A model generated the notes under the pieces. It had not been told where the DNA came from and did not search any database. It saw only the letters and a list, made by a program, of their open reading frames with translations. A program made the position numbers and the translations under genes. A stretch of 64,000 nucleotides of DNA from Phycisphaerales bacterium (GTDB lineage Bacteria > Planctomycetota > Phycisphaerae > Phycisphaerales > SM1A02). The stretch is from NCBI GenBank assembly GCA_029245245.1, contig JAQWPT010000004.1, positions 1 through 64,000 on the forward strand, written 5' to 3'. Positions 8,571 through 17,551 of the stretch are shown piece by piece. Position 1 is the stretch's first letter; every line of letters starts with the position of its first letter.

Positions 8571-9446
8571 TCAATCGAACACCATTGCAGCGGTGGGAAG
8601 CGTGGATGTCTTGACACCCACGACACGGATGCTCGCCTTGATGTCACCGCCGCCCCCGGGGTGCGTGGGCTTGCTGAAGCGGAACTTCCGGGCCTCGTTC
8701 ACCCCGAGATCGGACAGATCGACGCCCAGTGCCCGGATCTCGTAGTTGCCACAGAGGGGATCACCGTTGTTGGAGTACTTGCGGGTATACAGGCGATCGG
8801 GATAGACCTTCTTGTAGTTGCCGACGACGATCGGGGTACCGATGACGTTATTGTCCTCATCCATCGCCTCGATCTGCAACCAGCTGTTGCCGGACACCTC
8901 GAAGACGATCAGTTCGCCGATTTCGTCTTCCAGGGGGCTGTTGTCCCGGATCGTTTCCTCGTACTCCACCACGCATGAGAAATGATCCTTGGAACGGCGG
9001 TGGATGTAGGAGTTGATGTTCTCGTGGTTCCACGCGTTGAGAATCCGGTCTGCGAACAGTTCCTTGTCCGTTTCACTGATCGAGTTGCCGTCACCATCCT
9101 CGTCCTGGATGCTGAAGACGCCTGGGGTCCCCACGGCGCTTTCGTGGGCCGTGATGATCCGGAGCTTGTCAGCGGTCCCCTCGTACTCGACGTCCGAGAC
9201 GCCGGAGGCGAAGATGAACTGGTCGAACTCCGAGTCGTCATCCCAGACGACCGAACGGATGAGTACATCGCCGTCCCTGGCGTCGTATGGGCTCCCACAG
9301 CAGGGCGTCTCGACATGGATCTCGATCGTGTTGCCACCACCACATCCACCAGAACCAGTGGTCTGGCTGCAGAGAACGGCCGTGGTCACGGCGATCGCGG
9401 GAGTCAGGAACCCCTTGGTGGCCAGGCGATGTCTGGATTGGATCAT
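8571..9446 (-). CDS. secreted protein of unknown function
   Basis: This 291-residue protein has an N-terminal export signal (basic RHRLATK, hydrophobic FLTPAIAVTTAVLCSQ) followed by a glycine-rich stretch (GSGGCGGGN). The mature part is acidic, rich in Asp, Glu, Asn and Val/Ile, and predicted mostly beta; DEDGDGNSISETDKELFADRIL resembles a single calcium-binding DxDxDG loop. Seven or so cysteines, including CCGSP, suggest disulfides in an extracytoplasmic fold. GGAG lies seven bases before the ATG. I do not recognise the family. It stands alone, convergent to the VKOR-DsbA gene and separated by 105 bases from comEC. Confidence 0.75.
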   Translation of the reverse strand: MIQSRHRLATKGFLTPAIAVTTAVLCSQTTGSGGCGGGNTIEIHVETPCCGSPYDARDGDVLIRSVVWDDDSEFDQFIFASGVSDVEYEGTADKLRIITAHESAVGTPGVFSIQDEDGDGNSISETDKELFADRILNAWNHENINSYIHRRSKDHFSCVVEYEETIRDNSPLEDEIGELIVFEVSGNSWLQIEAMDEDNNVIGTPIVVGNYKKVYPDRLYTRKYSNNGDPLCGNYEIRALGVDLSDLGVNEARKFRFSKPTHPGGGGDIKASIRVVGVKTSTLPTAAMVFD

Positions 9447-9551
9447 GATTGAACTCCATACGTATTCAAGGCGGGGCGGAACACCCTCAACGTCGAATTC
9501 ACGGGGCGGTGGAGCAAGCCCCTATTCAGGAAAGGTGGCCGGGTGTGCTGT

Positions 9552-11159
9552 TCATGTGGGATATCGGGGTCCGAGCCTGCGAACGAGGATGTGTCGGAGT
9601 TTCCAGCACGACTCGCGCAACCCGAACCGAACCCACGCTGCAACCAGTGCCAGGCCGAAAAGCATGGCTGGTGCCGGGATTCTTCCCGGAGCCAGGGATG
9701 ACCCCGGGAGTGAATCTATGGCGGTCGCAACCCAGAGAACCAGTTCCAGAGGCAACTCAAGCAGTGGAGCTGGCATGGCCCATCCCAGTCCGACCAATGC
9801 GAGCCCGAGTCGCAGGAAAGCGGCGACCAGGACCAGGACCACCAGTGGAAGCAGGAGCAGGCTTGCAATGATGCCCAATGGAGCCACGGTACCGAACTGG
9901 TGCAGCACGATCGGTGCCGACGTCAACCACGCAAGCACCGCCACGGAAATGGCTGACCGGACTCCATCGATCGCAACGGATGACCACGACATGTTGAGGC
10001 GATTCGGAAGGCCGAACCATCGCCTGTGAATTGTTCCGAAGCCCAGGATCAAGAAGGCAACTACCGCAAAGCTCAATTGAAATCCCGGGAGAAACAGGTC
10101 GCCCGGATTGATCAGCAGAAGCACGATGGCTGCCAGGGCAAGAAGGCCCGTGGAACGCAACCTGCGCATCGTGCACAAACCCGTTGAAAAAAGGAGCACC
10201 ATCAAGCCCGCTCGCAGCACGGGTGCCCTCCATGTGACGATTGCCATGTACCCGAAAACAACCACGATCATGACCCATCCGGATCCACGACCGGGCCGAC
10301 CGAGGAATCGAATGAGCAACATGAAAAAACCGACCACGATTCCGAGATGAAGTCCGGAAATCGCCAGGAGATGAGCAACACCTATTCTTCGGAAGGGAGC
10401 GGCAATGCGATTCCAATCCGTGCCCTGCATGCCGAGTGTCAGGGCAAGCAACAACGAACGGGCCCGGTGGTCGTGTACGCCCGACGCGACGACTTCCGCG
10501 CAGTGGAACCGAACTGCTCCCCTCCATTCGTGAAAGCGGTCCATGAGCCCACGTGGTTTCAGACGGCGTACGAGGCTGTTCTCCGGAACAACAAGTCGAC
10601 CCCGATAGCCACCAAGACGGGCCAGCCTGGTCCAATCTGGATCACCAGGCACGGAAGCACCCCCTGACGTCCCCGGGGGATGCAACCATCCAAGCAACTC
10701 GAGGCGCTCTCCTTCACGATACCGGCCGATGGAATCAAGTCGTGACACCAGCCGGCCTCGCAGTGGCCGAACCCCTCCGGAAGGTTCCACCAGTCCACAC
10801 GCTTCCAGAACCACCCGGCCAGAAGTCCCTGGAAATGGATCAACGTGCTGAACCCGAGCCACCAGTTTGATCAGCGTGGGGGAAGAGTTGACCCCGCTCG
10901 AAAGCACCACGTCGTGAGGGTCGACGGACTGAAGACGGACTGTTGCCCACCCGGCTCCCAGAAGAAGGACACAGAACAGAAAGAGCGGAAAGGACCGTTT
11001 CGTGGCTACAACGATCAGTCCCGGAATCGCGCTTCCAATGGCGGCGGCAAACCACCACCACCAGGGAACGGAAAGAAGTTCCGCAGCGGTAATTCCCATC
11101 GCGAAACTGATCGCGACGTATGCCAGTCGTGGGCTGGTTGATTCACTCTCATCGATCAT
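9552..11159 (-). CDS. comEC: ComEC/Rec2-family DNA uptake channel lacking the metallo-beta-lactamase domain
   Basis: This protein of about 535 residues is an inner-membrane ComEC homologue. ComEC transports single-stranded DNA into the cytoplasm during natural transformation. Residues about 15-75 are N-terminal helices, about 95-220 an extracytoplasmic DUF4131/OB-like domain, and about 240-520 the competence domain with its hallmark GVAHLLAISGLHLGIV and a WRAPVLRAGLM segment. Full-length ComEC proteins (700-800 residues) end in a metallo-beta-lactamase-like nuclease domain, absent here because the gene stops soon after the last helix. Such short forms are common in several phyla. The start is uncertain: ATG at 11159 is used, but an in-frame TTG at 11207 gives 551 residues. 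Neither has a strong ribosome-binding site. Confidence 0.88.
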   Translation of the reverse strand: MIDESESTSPRLAYVAISFAMGITAAELLSVPWWWWFAAAIGSAIPGLIVVATKRSFPLFLFCVLLLGAGWATVRLQSVDPHDVVLSSGVNSSPTLIKLVARVQHVDPFPGTSGRVVLEACGLVEPSGGVRPLRGRLVSRLDSIGRYREGERLELLGWLHPPGTSGGASVPGDPDWTRLARLGGYRGRLVVPENSLVRRLKPRGLMDRFHEWRGAVRFHCAEVVASGVHDHRARSLLLALTLGMQGTDWNRIAAPFRRIGVAHLLAISGLHLGIVVGFFMLLIRFLGRPGRGSGWVMIVVVFGYMAIVTWRAPVLRAGLMVLLFSTGLCTMRRLRSTGLLALAAIVLLLINPGDLFLPGFQLSFAVVAFLILGFGTIHRRWFGLPNRLNMSWSSVAIDGVRSAISVAVLAWLTSAPIVLHQFGTVAPLGIIASLLLLPLVVLVLVAAFLRLGLALVGLGWAMPAPLLELPLELVLWVATAIDSLPGSSLAPGRIPAPAMLFGLALVAAWVRFGLRESCWKLRHILVRRLGPRYPT

Positions 11160-11263
11160 CGAAGCAGGATCGACGAGGATTCGTGTTTCGAGACGGACAA
11201 CCGACAAAGCGATGCAGGTGGCTCAATGGCGCGTGCACCGGGGATCATGTCAAATGAAACACC

Positions 11264-11288
11264 GGCGTCCCCCCGGGGGGGGGACGCC
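11264..11288 (-). terminator. intrinsic terminator after the beta-helix protein gene
   Basis: A stem of at least nine base pairs (GGCGTCCCC with GGGGACGCC) encloses a C/G-rich loop. Read on the minus strand it is followed by the T-rich GTGTTTCATTT. It lies 24 bases past the stop of the beta-helix gene. Confidence 0.65.
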
Positions 11289-11311
11289 GACGCGTTGGTT
11301 GTGAGAACGTT

Positions 11312-12637
11312 CTACTTGTCGCAGTCGCCGAGCGTGGAAAGTACCAGGATGAAATCGTTGTAATCCACGGACCCGTCTCCATTGAGATCGTACGGAGATC
11401 CCTCCTTGGCGGGACCGAAATGGCTGATCACCTCGATGAGGTCGGCCTTGTCCACGGAGCCATCTGCGTTGACATCCGCCATGCAGATCGGATCGCACTC
11501 GACGAAGATGTTTCCACCCCGATCCAGCCAGCTGCCGGAGACCTGGGTGACCGTGTTGCACTCGTAGTAATCGCCGCTGGCCTTGAGCAGGGCTGCACCT
11601 TCTCCATACACAGCACCACCACCATGGTCGGCGTGGTTCTGAATGAAAACATTGCCGACGGTGTACGCGGCCTCGTCGGCATCGGAGTTGGTGATGAACA
11701 CGGCGCCACCCATGCCCACATTCCACTTGCTGGACGTCGCTGACTCGGCTCGATTGCCGCGGAACATGTTGTTCCTGATTTTCACGAGATCCATGGACTC
11801 CGTATAGACGGCGCCGCCGCGTAGTTGATCTGGGCGGGTCGTGCCGACGAGATTGCCAACCGAGTTGGCCTGGAAGTGTGAATCCTGGATGAGCAGGCTG
11901 CCCTTTCTTGCGTAGACGGCCCCACCCAGTGCTGCCGTAGTCGCGGCCTGTGCACCGTTTCCATCCGTGGTGCGCACGTAGTTGCCCTGGAACGCAGAAC
12001 TGATGATCTCAAGATCACTGTCGAAGGACCGGATGGCGCCTCCCTGAATCGAGGACAGGTAGGTCTGCCTGGTATAGGTCACGCCATTACCTACGAAGTT
12101 GCAGTATTCAAAGCGTGCGTTGCAATTGTGGATTTTGATGGCACCCACACTGTCATGACCATGTGGACGCTGATTCTCGAAGTAGTGGCTGGTGATGTTT
12201 CGGAAGTCGCAGTTGCGGAAAGTGACTGTGCAATGGGAGATGGTGAGACCGTCCATGAACCGGCTTCCACTGGCATTGGCTTCAAACGTGAGGTTCTCGA
12301 TCGTGTACCGAACCGAGTCACGTCGATCTTCCCCGCACACTGAACCGGAAACAGGAAAGCGTCCGTTGTCGATCCGCTTGAGAACGGTCTGCGAGGGGTG
12401 CCCGGTTCCACGAAGAGTGAAGGAACGGCAGCCATCACTGCCCGTCATCCAGAAGTCCTCGACATGCACCCCGGGAAGTACCGTCACGACATCGCCATCC
12501 TCAGCCGAGGTCATGGCTGACCGAATAGTCGGGTACTGCTCGCTGGGAGCAACAAGTTCGGCCCCCATGGCACTGGATGCCGTCATGAATCCCGCTGCCA
12601 TGAGCACGGTGTATCGAACTGCCTGGTTGATCTTCAT
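11312..12637 (-). CDS. secreted right-handed beta-helix protein with dockerin-like C-terminus
   Basis: This 441-residue exported protein has a signal peptide (about 1-26, cleavage after SSAMGA), then a parallel beta-helix (about 30-365). The helix shows repeated short strands with N/G turns such as ISHCTVTFRNCDFRN, IHNCNARFEYCNFVGN and QDSHFQANSVGN, as in polymorphic-outer-membrane and pectate-lyase-type solenoids. The last 55 residues hold two EF-hand-like loops, DVNADGSVDKADL and DLNGDGSVDYNDF, the dockerin-type-I pattern often found at the ends of planctomycete secreted proteins. Such proteins often bind or act on polysaccharide or sit on the cell surface, but no catalytic residues are recognisable. 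The gene appears monocistronic: a terminator follows it and 105 bases separate it from the next gene. Confidence 0.87.
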   Translation of the reverse strand: MKINQAVRYTVLMAAGFMTASSAMGAELVAPSEQYPTIRSAMTSAEDGDVVTVLPGVHVEDFWMTGSDGCRSFTLRGTGHPSQTVLKRIDNGRFPVSGSVCGEDRRDSVRYTIENLTFEANASGSRFMDGLTISHCTVTFRNCDFRNITSHYFENQRPHGHDSVGAIKIHNCNARFEYCNFVGNGVTYTRQTYLSSIQGGAIRSFDSDLEIISSAFQGNYVRTTDGNGAQAATTAALGGAVYARKGSLLIQDSHFQANSVGNLVGTTRPDQLRGGAVYTESMDLVKIRNNMFRGNRAESATSSKWNVGMGGAVFITNSDADEAAYTVGNVFIQNHADHGGGAVYGEGAALLKASGDYYECNTVTQVSGSWLDRGGNIFVECDPICMADVNADGSVDKADLIEVISHFGPAKEGSPYDLNGDGSVDYNDFILVLSTLGDCDK

Positions 12638-12742
12638 GTCATTCCATCCTGTCTTGCAAAGGCACGTCTCTGGCGGACCTGCACCCGCCTGTCGTCACCA
12701 TTGCGACGGAATGATCCGTTTCTTACAGCAGAATCTTGTATT

Positions 12743-12964
12743 TCAGTGGGACCAGGGAATATCGTCTGAAAGCAGGGCGGTCGGCATCCGGGATCCCGCG
12801 AGGGACCCCCTGGGACACGTCTCCACGACCTGGGGCTTCACTGGATCCGGACTGGACTTCTGCGGCTCGATCGCGGCAAGGGATGTGGCAGCGGTAAGTC
12901 CCAGCAGACTGCAGATGACGATCCACCGGGACCAATCCGCACGGGGGGATGAAATAGGGTTCAT
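12743..12964 (-). CDS. small exported protein, hypothetical
   Basis: This 73-residue frame begins with a plausible signal peptide: basic SPRADWSRW, hydrophobic IVICSLLGLTAATS, then LAA as cleavage site. The short mature part is Pro/Ser-rich. No ribosome-binding site is obvious and no family is recognised. A longer frame continues upstream to 13525 but runs antisense through the polymerase subunit gene, so the ATG at 12964 was chosen. The signal-like N-terminus is the main support. Confidence 0.4.
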   Translation of the reverse strand: MNPISSPRADWSRWIVICSLLGLTAATSLAAIEPQKSSPDPVKPQVVETCPRGSLAGSRMPTALLSDDIPWSH

Positions 12965-13114
12965 GGGGGTGCGCTCAGCCGAATCCCATGCGCGTGGCCA
13001 TGGGCTGGCAGCAACTCCCCCTACACCCTTGGAGCGGGGATGTGTGCCCTGGAGAGCAATTTGAATGGGCCACCGCTTGACGCACACCCGGACCCGAGGT
13101 CGAATGGTCCGTTC

Positions 13115-14203
13115 ATGGGCATCATTCTCGGCCACGATCGACCACTGACTACCCTCCGCACCGCGATGGGGGGAGATCGCATGCATCACGCGTGGATCTT
13201 CTCCGGTCCCGTCGGGGTCGGAAAACGAACACTGGCGGAAGAAGTGGCCCGAATCGTGCTCGACCCCGCCCTCGGTGCCGGCAACCTCGGGGAACCGGAG
13301 CCCGTCCTGGCCACGGATGCCGGAACACTCCTCGCCGCCGGAACCCACCCGGATCTGCACCTGATCCGCAAGGAAGATTCGGTCTACTCCGACAACCGGC
13401 AGCTTCGAGAGCGAAAGCAGTTGAATATCCCCCTGGATCTGTTGCGAGAGCGCATGATCGGAGGGCGAACCTCCGATGGAAAGATCAAGGACGCTCCCGC
13501 CTACCGAACAGCATCCATGGGCCACGGCAAGGTGTTCATCATCGATGAGGCGGAACTGCTCGACCGCACCGCTCAGAATGTTCTGCTCAAGACCCTTGAG
13601 GAACCCCCTTCGGGCACGATCATCATTCTCGTGACCTCACGACCTGAACGATTGATCCCTACGATTCGGAGCCGGTGTCAACAGCTTCCCTTCGGAACTC
13701 TTGATGCTGAGGCAATGAAGCAGTGGATTGCCGAATCAAACCACGATGACAATGGCGCATCCCTGGACTGGCTGCTTTCGTGGTCCGAAGGATCACCGGG
13801 GCGATACGAAAATGCGCAGCGTCACGACCTTGTCCAATGGGTCGCCACACTCGAACCGATGCTCGCCAACAGTGATCGTGGCCAGTTTGCACCTGAACTT
13901 GGTGCGACCATGGTCGAACTCATCGAACAGTACGCCGAGGTGGAGCTGGCGGAGAACCCAAAGGCGAGCAAGGAGGCGGCGAACCGGGCTGGCGTCCGGT
14001 CGTTGATTCGACTGCTTGGACACCATCTCCGGCGACAACTTGCCGCCACTGATGATGATGCACTTCGAAATCGCTGCTGTACCACGATCGACCTGCTCGC
14101 ACAGGTCGAACAGGAAAGTGAAAGTCATATCAACATCAAGCAGTTGATGGAATCGCTGTCGGCGAGTTGGACGAACCCCGAGCCGGTCTACACGGCCACC
14201 TGA
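13115..14203 (+). CDS. holB: DNA polymerase III delta-prime subunit (clamp-loader AAA+ protein)
   Basis: This 362-residue cytoplasmic AAA+ protein of the replicative clamp loader helps open the sliding clamp at primer termini. Walker A is GPVGVGKRT (residues about 31-39), and the Walker-B region and sensor 1 appear as HGKVFIIDEAELLDRTAQNVLLKTLEEPP, the characteristic delta-prime/DnaX motif. The arginine-finger region SRPERLIPTIRSRCQQL follows. The zinc-finger cysteines of DnaX are absent, which with the length favours delta-prime over gamma/tau. An insertion around residues 75-130 (SVYSDNRQLRERKQ) is longer than in E. coli and is typical of planctomycete homologues. The ATG at 13115 starts the conserved domain immediately. 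It converges on lgt, with adjacent stop codons. Confidence 0.85.
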   Translation: MGIILGHDRPLTTLRTAMGGDRMHHAWIFSGPVGVGKRTLAEEVARIVLDPALGAGNLGEPEPVLATDAGTLLAAGTHPDLHLIRKEDSVYSDNRQLRERKQLNIPLDLLRERMIGGRTSDGKIKDAPAYRTASMGHGKVFIIDEAELLDRTAQNVLLKTLEEPPSGTIIILVTSRPERLIPTIRSRCQQLPFGTLDAEAMKQWIAESNHDDNGASLDWLLSWSEGSPGRYENAQRHDLVQWVATLEPMLANSDRGQFAPELGATMVELIEQYAEVELAENPKASKEAANRAGVRSLIRLLGHHLRRQLAATDDDALRNRCCTTIDLLAQVEQESESHINIKQLMESLSASWTNPEPVYTAT

Positions 14204-15226
14204 TCAAACGGTGGCGGGGGGTGGCGCCTGGTCTGAACGCCCGGGTCCTGCCAGGCCGCCCACTGGTGTTCCTCGCCCGATCGAACAGAGCAGGATCAGG
14301 AAGAGCCCGGCGAGGACCTGGATGATGCTCAACTGCTGACCGCGCGAGAGTCCCATGAACAGGGAGACGCCCTCGTCAGGCTGACGGAAGACCTCCGTGA
14401 AGATGCGCATTGCACCGTAGAAGGCCAGGAAGGACCCCGCGATGATCCCGGGTTTGCGAGGCTTGAGCCACACCAATGCCAGCAACAGCAGCAGGATGGG
14501 ACCATCGGTCATCGCCTGAAAGATCTGAGATGGAAGGTACGACGTGAGTTGGGGCTCCAGCACATCGATCACCTGCTGGTTGCCTGCATACGCTTCTTCT
14601 ACCACCCGATCGTAAAATGATGCATCACCACCAAGCGATGAACGCAACGGCGACAGATCGATCTCATCCGGGCGCAGGTAGATCTCGGTGGGATACTTGA
14701 CTGTCCACCATGGTGCTTCTCCCTCTCCGGACCATTGTTTGCCCCACAACTCGCCGTTGACGAAATTCGCAATACGACCGAGGAAGAGTCCCGGGGGCGC
14801 AATGAATGCCCCGATATCGACCGGGTGCAGCGGGGGGAACCGATGACGCATCCCGAAGATCAACAGGGCGATGATCACACCCAGCATTCCCCCGTGGCTC
14901 GCCATGCCCCCCTTGTAAATCGCCAGGAGATCCCAGAATGGGAATGAGCTGGAAAACCCGATGAACAGGTGAGGGTCGTAGAAGAGTGCGTACCCCAGGC
15001 GACCCCCTAACAGGACCCCGAGGATGATGTAGATCATCATGTCACTGACGGAGTGGGGCTCCACGAGGCAACGACGTGATCTGGCCATGGACCAGGTCAT
15101 CCACCAGGCGATGAGGAAACCAATCACGTACGCCAGGCCGTACCACCGCAGCCCAATACCACCACCGAAATCGACCGCGTACGGATCGAGCGAATGAAGG
15201 TAGGATTCCGCGAGAAGGCTGTGCAC
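14204..15226 (-). CDS. lgt: prolipoprotein diacylglyceryl transferase
   Basis: This inner-membrane enzyme of about 340 residues transfers diacylglycerol from phosphatidylglycerol to the lipobox cysteine of prolipoproteins. It has about seven helices, the signature GRIANFVNGELWG, a GGRLGYALFYDP segment and the GGMASHGGMLG region that carries an essential histidine. The middle holds an insertion of about 60 residues (EIDLSPLRSSL to VLEPQL) compared with E. coli Lgt. A GTG at 15226 preceded by AAGGA was chosen; the alternative ATG at 15301 would overlap the divergent trpD start and adds a non-conserved 25-residue leader. Several lipoproteins in this window would be its substrates. Confidence 0.93.
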   Translation of the reverse strand: MHSLLAESYLHSLDPYAVDFGGGIGLRWYGLAYVIGFLIAWWMTWSMARSRRCLVEPHSVSDMMIYIILGVLLGGRLGYALFYDPHLFIGFSSSFPFWDLLAIYKGGMASHGGMLGVIIALLIFGMRHRFPPLHPVDIGAFIAPPGLFLGRIANFVNGELWGKQWSGEGEAPWWTVKYPTEIYLRPDEIDLSPLRSSLGGDASFYDRVVEEAYAGNQQVIDVLEPQLTSYLPSQIFQAMTDGPILLLLLALVWLKPRKPGIIAGSFLAFYGAMRIFTEVFRQPDEGVSLFMGLSRGQQLSIIQVLAGLFLILLCSIGRGTPVGGLAGPGRSDQAPPPATV

Positions 15227-15299
15227 GCCATGGGTCCTTGTTGGATTCGATCCTGAAGCGGCGTCATCATACGGCAGCCCCGGAGAAAGCCGAACATCC

Positions 15300-16379
15300 A
15301 TGGCCAAAGAACCCGAGAACACCACACCTGCTCCCTCGGAGTTTCCCCGGACCGACCAGGATGCGGACCTGACGCCCTTCCTGCAGATCCTCCTGTCCAA
15401 TCGATCCCTCTCCGAGGAAGAATCTGCCGCCGCATTCGACGCGATGATGAGTGGGCGAGTGCACCATGGTGAAATGGGGGCATTCCTGGCCCTGTTGGCG
15501 ACACGGACACCGACCACTGATGAACTGGTTGGAGCCGCCCGGGTCATGCGCAGCAACGTGACAGGTATCAAGGCCCGGACGCCGGTTGCCGACATGCTCG
15601 ACACCGCCGGCACTGGTGGCGCGCCGAAGACCTTCAATGTCTCCACGGCGGCGGCCTTGATCGCAGCTGGGGCCGGAGTTGTCGTGGCCAAGCATGGAAA
15701 TCGTTCGCGGACCGGGCGGGGATCGGCCGAGGTTCTGCAGACACTGGGTGTGAATGTGGATGCCGATGCTTCCATCCAGGCTGCATGCCTTGATGAAGCT
15801 GGAATCTGCTTCTGCTTCGCCATCCATCACCACCCCGCGACCAGGCACGTGATGCCGGTACGCAAGGCACTTGGTGTACCGACGATCTTCAACCTCCTTG
15901 GCCCCCTGACGAACCCCGCGGGGGCGGGGCGGCAGTTGATGGGTGTCTACGATGGTCGGTTTCTGGATGTGATTGCGGAAACGCTCGATCGACTCGGGAC
16001 ACGGCGTGCCGCCGTGCTTCATTCAGAGGATGGCCTGGATGAATGCTCCATTTCCGCTCCGACGACGATCGTTCAGGTGCATGAAGGCGAAATCACGCGA
16101 ACCGTCCTGGCTCCAGAGGATGTGGGGCTCACCAGTGCTCCACGAAAATCAGTCACTGCTGGTGATCTTGATCACGCCACATCGATGATCCGTGGAATAG
16201 TGGATGGTTCACTCGGAGGTCCCCCGCGTGACATGGCCCTGCTCAATGCCGCGGTCGCTCTCATGACGTGCGACCGCTGTGATTCCATCCGGGATGGTGT
16301 GGCGCTGGCTGCGGAATCCATTGATTCCGGTCATGCCATGCAGACACTGGAGACCCTGGTTCGCTGCTCACGGGGGTGA
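15300..16379 (+). CDS. trpD: anthranilate phosphoribosyltransferase
   Basis: This 359-residue cytoplasmic enzyme of tryptophan synthesis joins anthranilate to PRPP. The helical N-terminal domain ends with GAFLALLATRTPT; the PRPP-binding GTGGAPKTFNVSTA loop, KHGNRS and the VGVYDGRF-type strand (LMGVYDGRFLDV) follow. The usual DE metal-binding pair is replaced by DGLDECS in the expected strand. No other trp genes lie nearby, so it is dispersed from the rest of the pathway. A short N-terminal extension (about 20 residues, Pro/Glu-rich) precedes the conserved domain. Its start lies back-to-back with lgt. Confidence 0.96.
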   Translation: MAKEPENTTPAPSEFPRTDQDADLTPFLQILLSNRSLSEEESAAAFDAMMSGRVHHGEMGAFLALLATRTPTTDELVGAARVMRSNVTGIKARTPVADMLDTAGTGGAPKTFNVSTAAALIAAGAGVVVAKHGNRSRTGRGSAEVLQTLGVNVDADASIQAACLDEAGICFCFAIHHHPATRHVMPVRKALGVPTIFNLLGPLTNPAGAGRQLMGVYDGRFLDVIAETLDRLGTRRAAVLHSEDGLDECSISAPTTIVQVHEGEITRTVLAPEDVGLTSAPRKSVTAGDLDHATSMIRGIVDGSLGGPPRDMALLNAAVALMTCDRCDSIRDGVALAAESIDSGHAMQTLETLVRCSRG

Positions 16380-16381
16380 AC

Positions 16382-17551
16382 TCAGTCCGGCAGCAACAGT
16401 GCATACTCGAACCGAAGGTGATCCTGAACCGGGCCATTGAACCCGGTGAGTATTTGAAGTTCGAGCGTGTCACCTTCGATTGGAATGTCAAGTTGTGACA
16501 CAGTGTGCCCGGCGTTGAACCGGGACTGGTGCACCTGGACACCATCGACAAGCAGAACAAGTTCGCAATCACCCCATTGCTCTGATGAGGCGGGCAAGCG
16601 CACCGTGGAGTGAAACCGATGTGGACCCGACGGAAGTGTGTACTTGATTGAGATCGGACCACGTAATTCCACTGGTGAAAGTCCAAGTGGTGCCGAACGA
16701 TCGGTTACCAGCGGCTTCGCTGCCGGGAGCCTGGTCGGCGGAGTCGATGTGGTGATCGGAACAAGGCTCGCCAGTGATGTGATGGTTGAACCTGACAACG
16801 ACATCGCATGCACACGACGAAGTCCCGGGCCCGACAACCTCGCGGCGTCCCCCTCGATTCGAAACTCATGGTCACCGATGCGGAGGTAGGAGTCCTCGGT
16901 GAGTTCCAATACCGAGAGCGTCGCCACGGTTCCATCCATTGTCCAGACTCTGGGATCCCGCATCGGCTCCGGCTCACCAAACAGGTCGATTTCCCGGATC
17001 CGATCCAGTGGAATCGAGGATTCAACAGTGTCCTGCTCCTGGTCGATCTCGATTACAACAGGATCAGAGATGCTGGTAACGAATCCCTCCACGACATCTC
17101 CATTGAGCAGCCGCACCACGTCCAGATCAGAGGGAGGTGGGGGGGGAGTCACACCGACAGAGGCTTGTTGCAGGCGCATCGTGATGCGATCAATGCGATC
17201 CATCGGTACACGAAGTGGCCCCAGCCAATCGTGCTCCCAAAGTACATGATCATCCTCCCACACCTTGACCAGTTGTCCGGGAAGAACCTGTCCATCGTGA
17301 AGGTGGAGCATCGGTTTCCTGGTGTTCACGGGTGTTGGTGTGGGCCGAAGAAAGGCAATGCATTCGTTTCGGGGAAGAACGGAAAATCCGGACTGTGAGT
17401 CCAGGATCTCGACTTCGCCCGGGCCAATCACCGTGAGTTGAACCGGGCTGACCACACCATCCTGATCGAGCAGCATGAATGTCTCCGCCCCTGCACCAGA
17501 GTCCATGGCGCATGACATCAACAATGACAGGATCAGAATGATTCGTTTCAT
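16382..17551 (-). CDS. exported NPCBM-like protein, last gene of the MoxR operon
   Basis: This 389-residue exported protein starts with a signal peptide (about 1-22, MKRIILILSLLMSCAM then GAGA). Residues about 25-250 contain repeated short beta units with HDGQVLPGQLVKVWEDD and LNGDVVEGFVTSISDP, which look like SH3/Sm-type strand repeats. Residues about 290-388 resemble an NPCBM galactose-binding-like beta sandwich (ISIKYTLPSGPHRFHSTV, CELVLLVDGVQVHQS, LELQILTGFNG). NPCBM domains commonly accompany carbohydrate-active proteins and bind glycans. The start overlaps the stop of the toroid protein gene by 4 bases (ATGA), so it belongs to the same transcript. Function within the operon is unknown. 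Confidence 0.8.
   Translation of the reverse strand: MKRIILILSLLMSCAMDSGAGAETFMLLDQDGVVSPVQLTVIGPGEVEILDSQSGFSVLPRNECIAFLRPTPTPVNTRKPMLHLHDGQVLPGQLVKVWEDDHVLWEHDWLGPLRVPMDRIDRITMRLQQASVGVTPPPPPSDLDVVRLLNGDVVEGFVTSISDPVVIEIDQEQDTVESSIPLDRIREIDLFGEPEPMRDPRVWTMDGTVATLSVLELTEDSYLRIGDHEFRIEGDAARLSGPGLRRVHAMSLSGSTITSLASLVPITTSTPPTRLPAAKPLVTDRSAPLGLSPVELRGPISIKYTLPSGPHRFHSTVRLPASSEQWGDCELVLLVDGVQVHQSRFNAGHTVSQLDIPIEGDTLELQILTGFNGPVQDHLRFEYALLLPD

Noticed and set aside
12965-13525. N-terminal extension of the small exported protein
   Set aside because: The extension runs antisense through the delta-prime gene; only the part from 12964 down has a signal-peptide pattern.
14195-14215. terminator between delta-prime and lgt genes
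   Set aside because: GCCACC/GGTGGC gives only a six-base stem over the two stop codons with no T-run; too weak to call.
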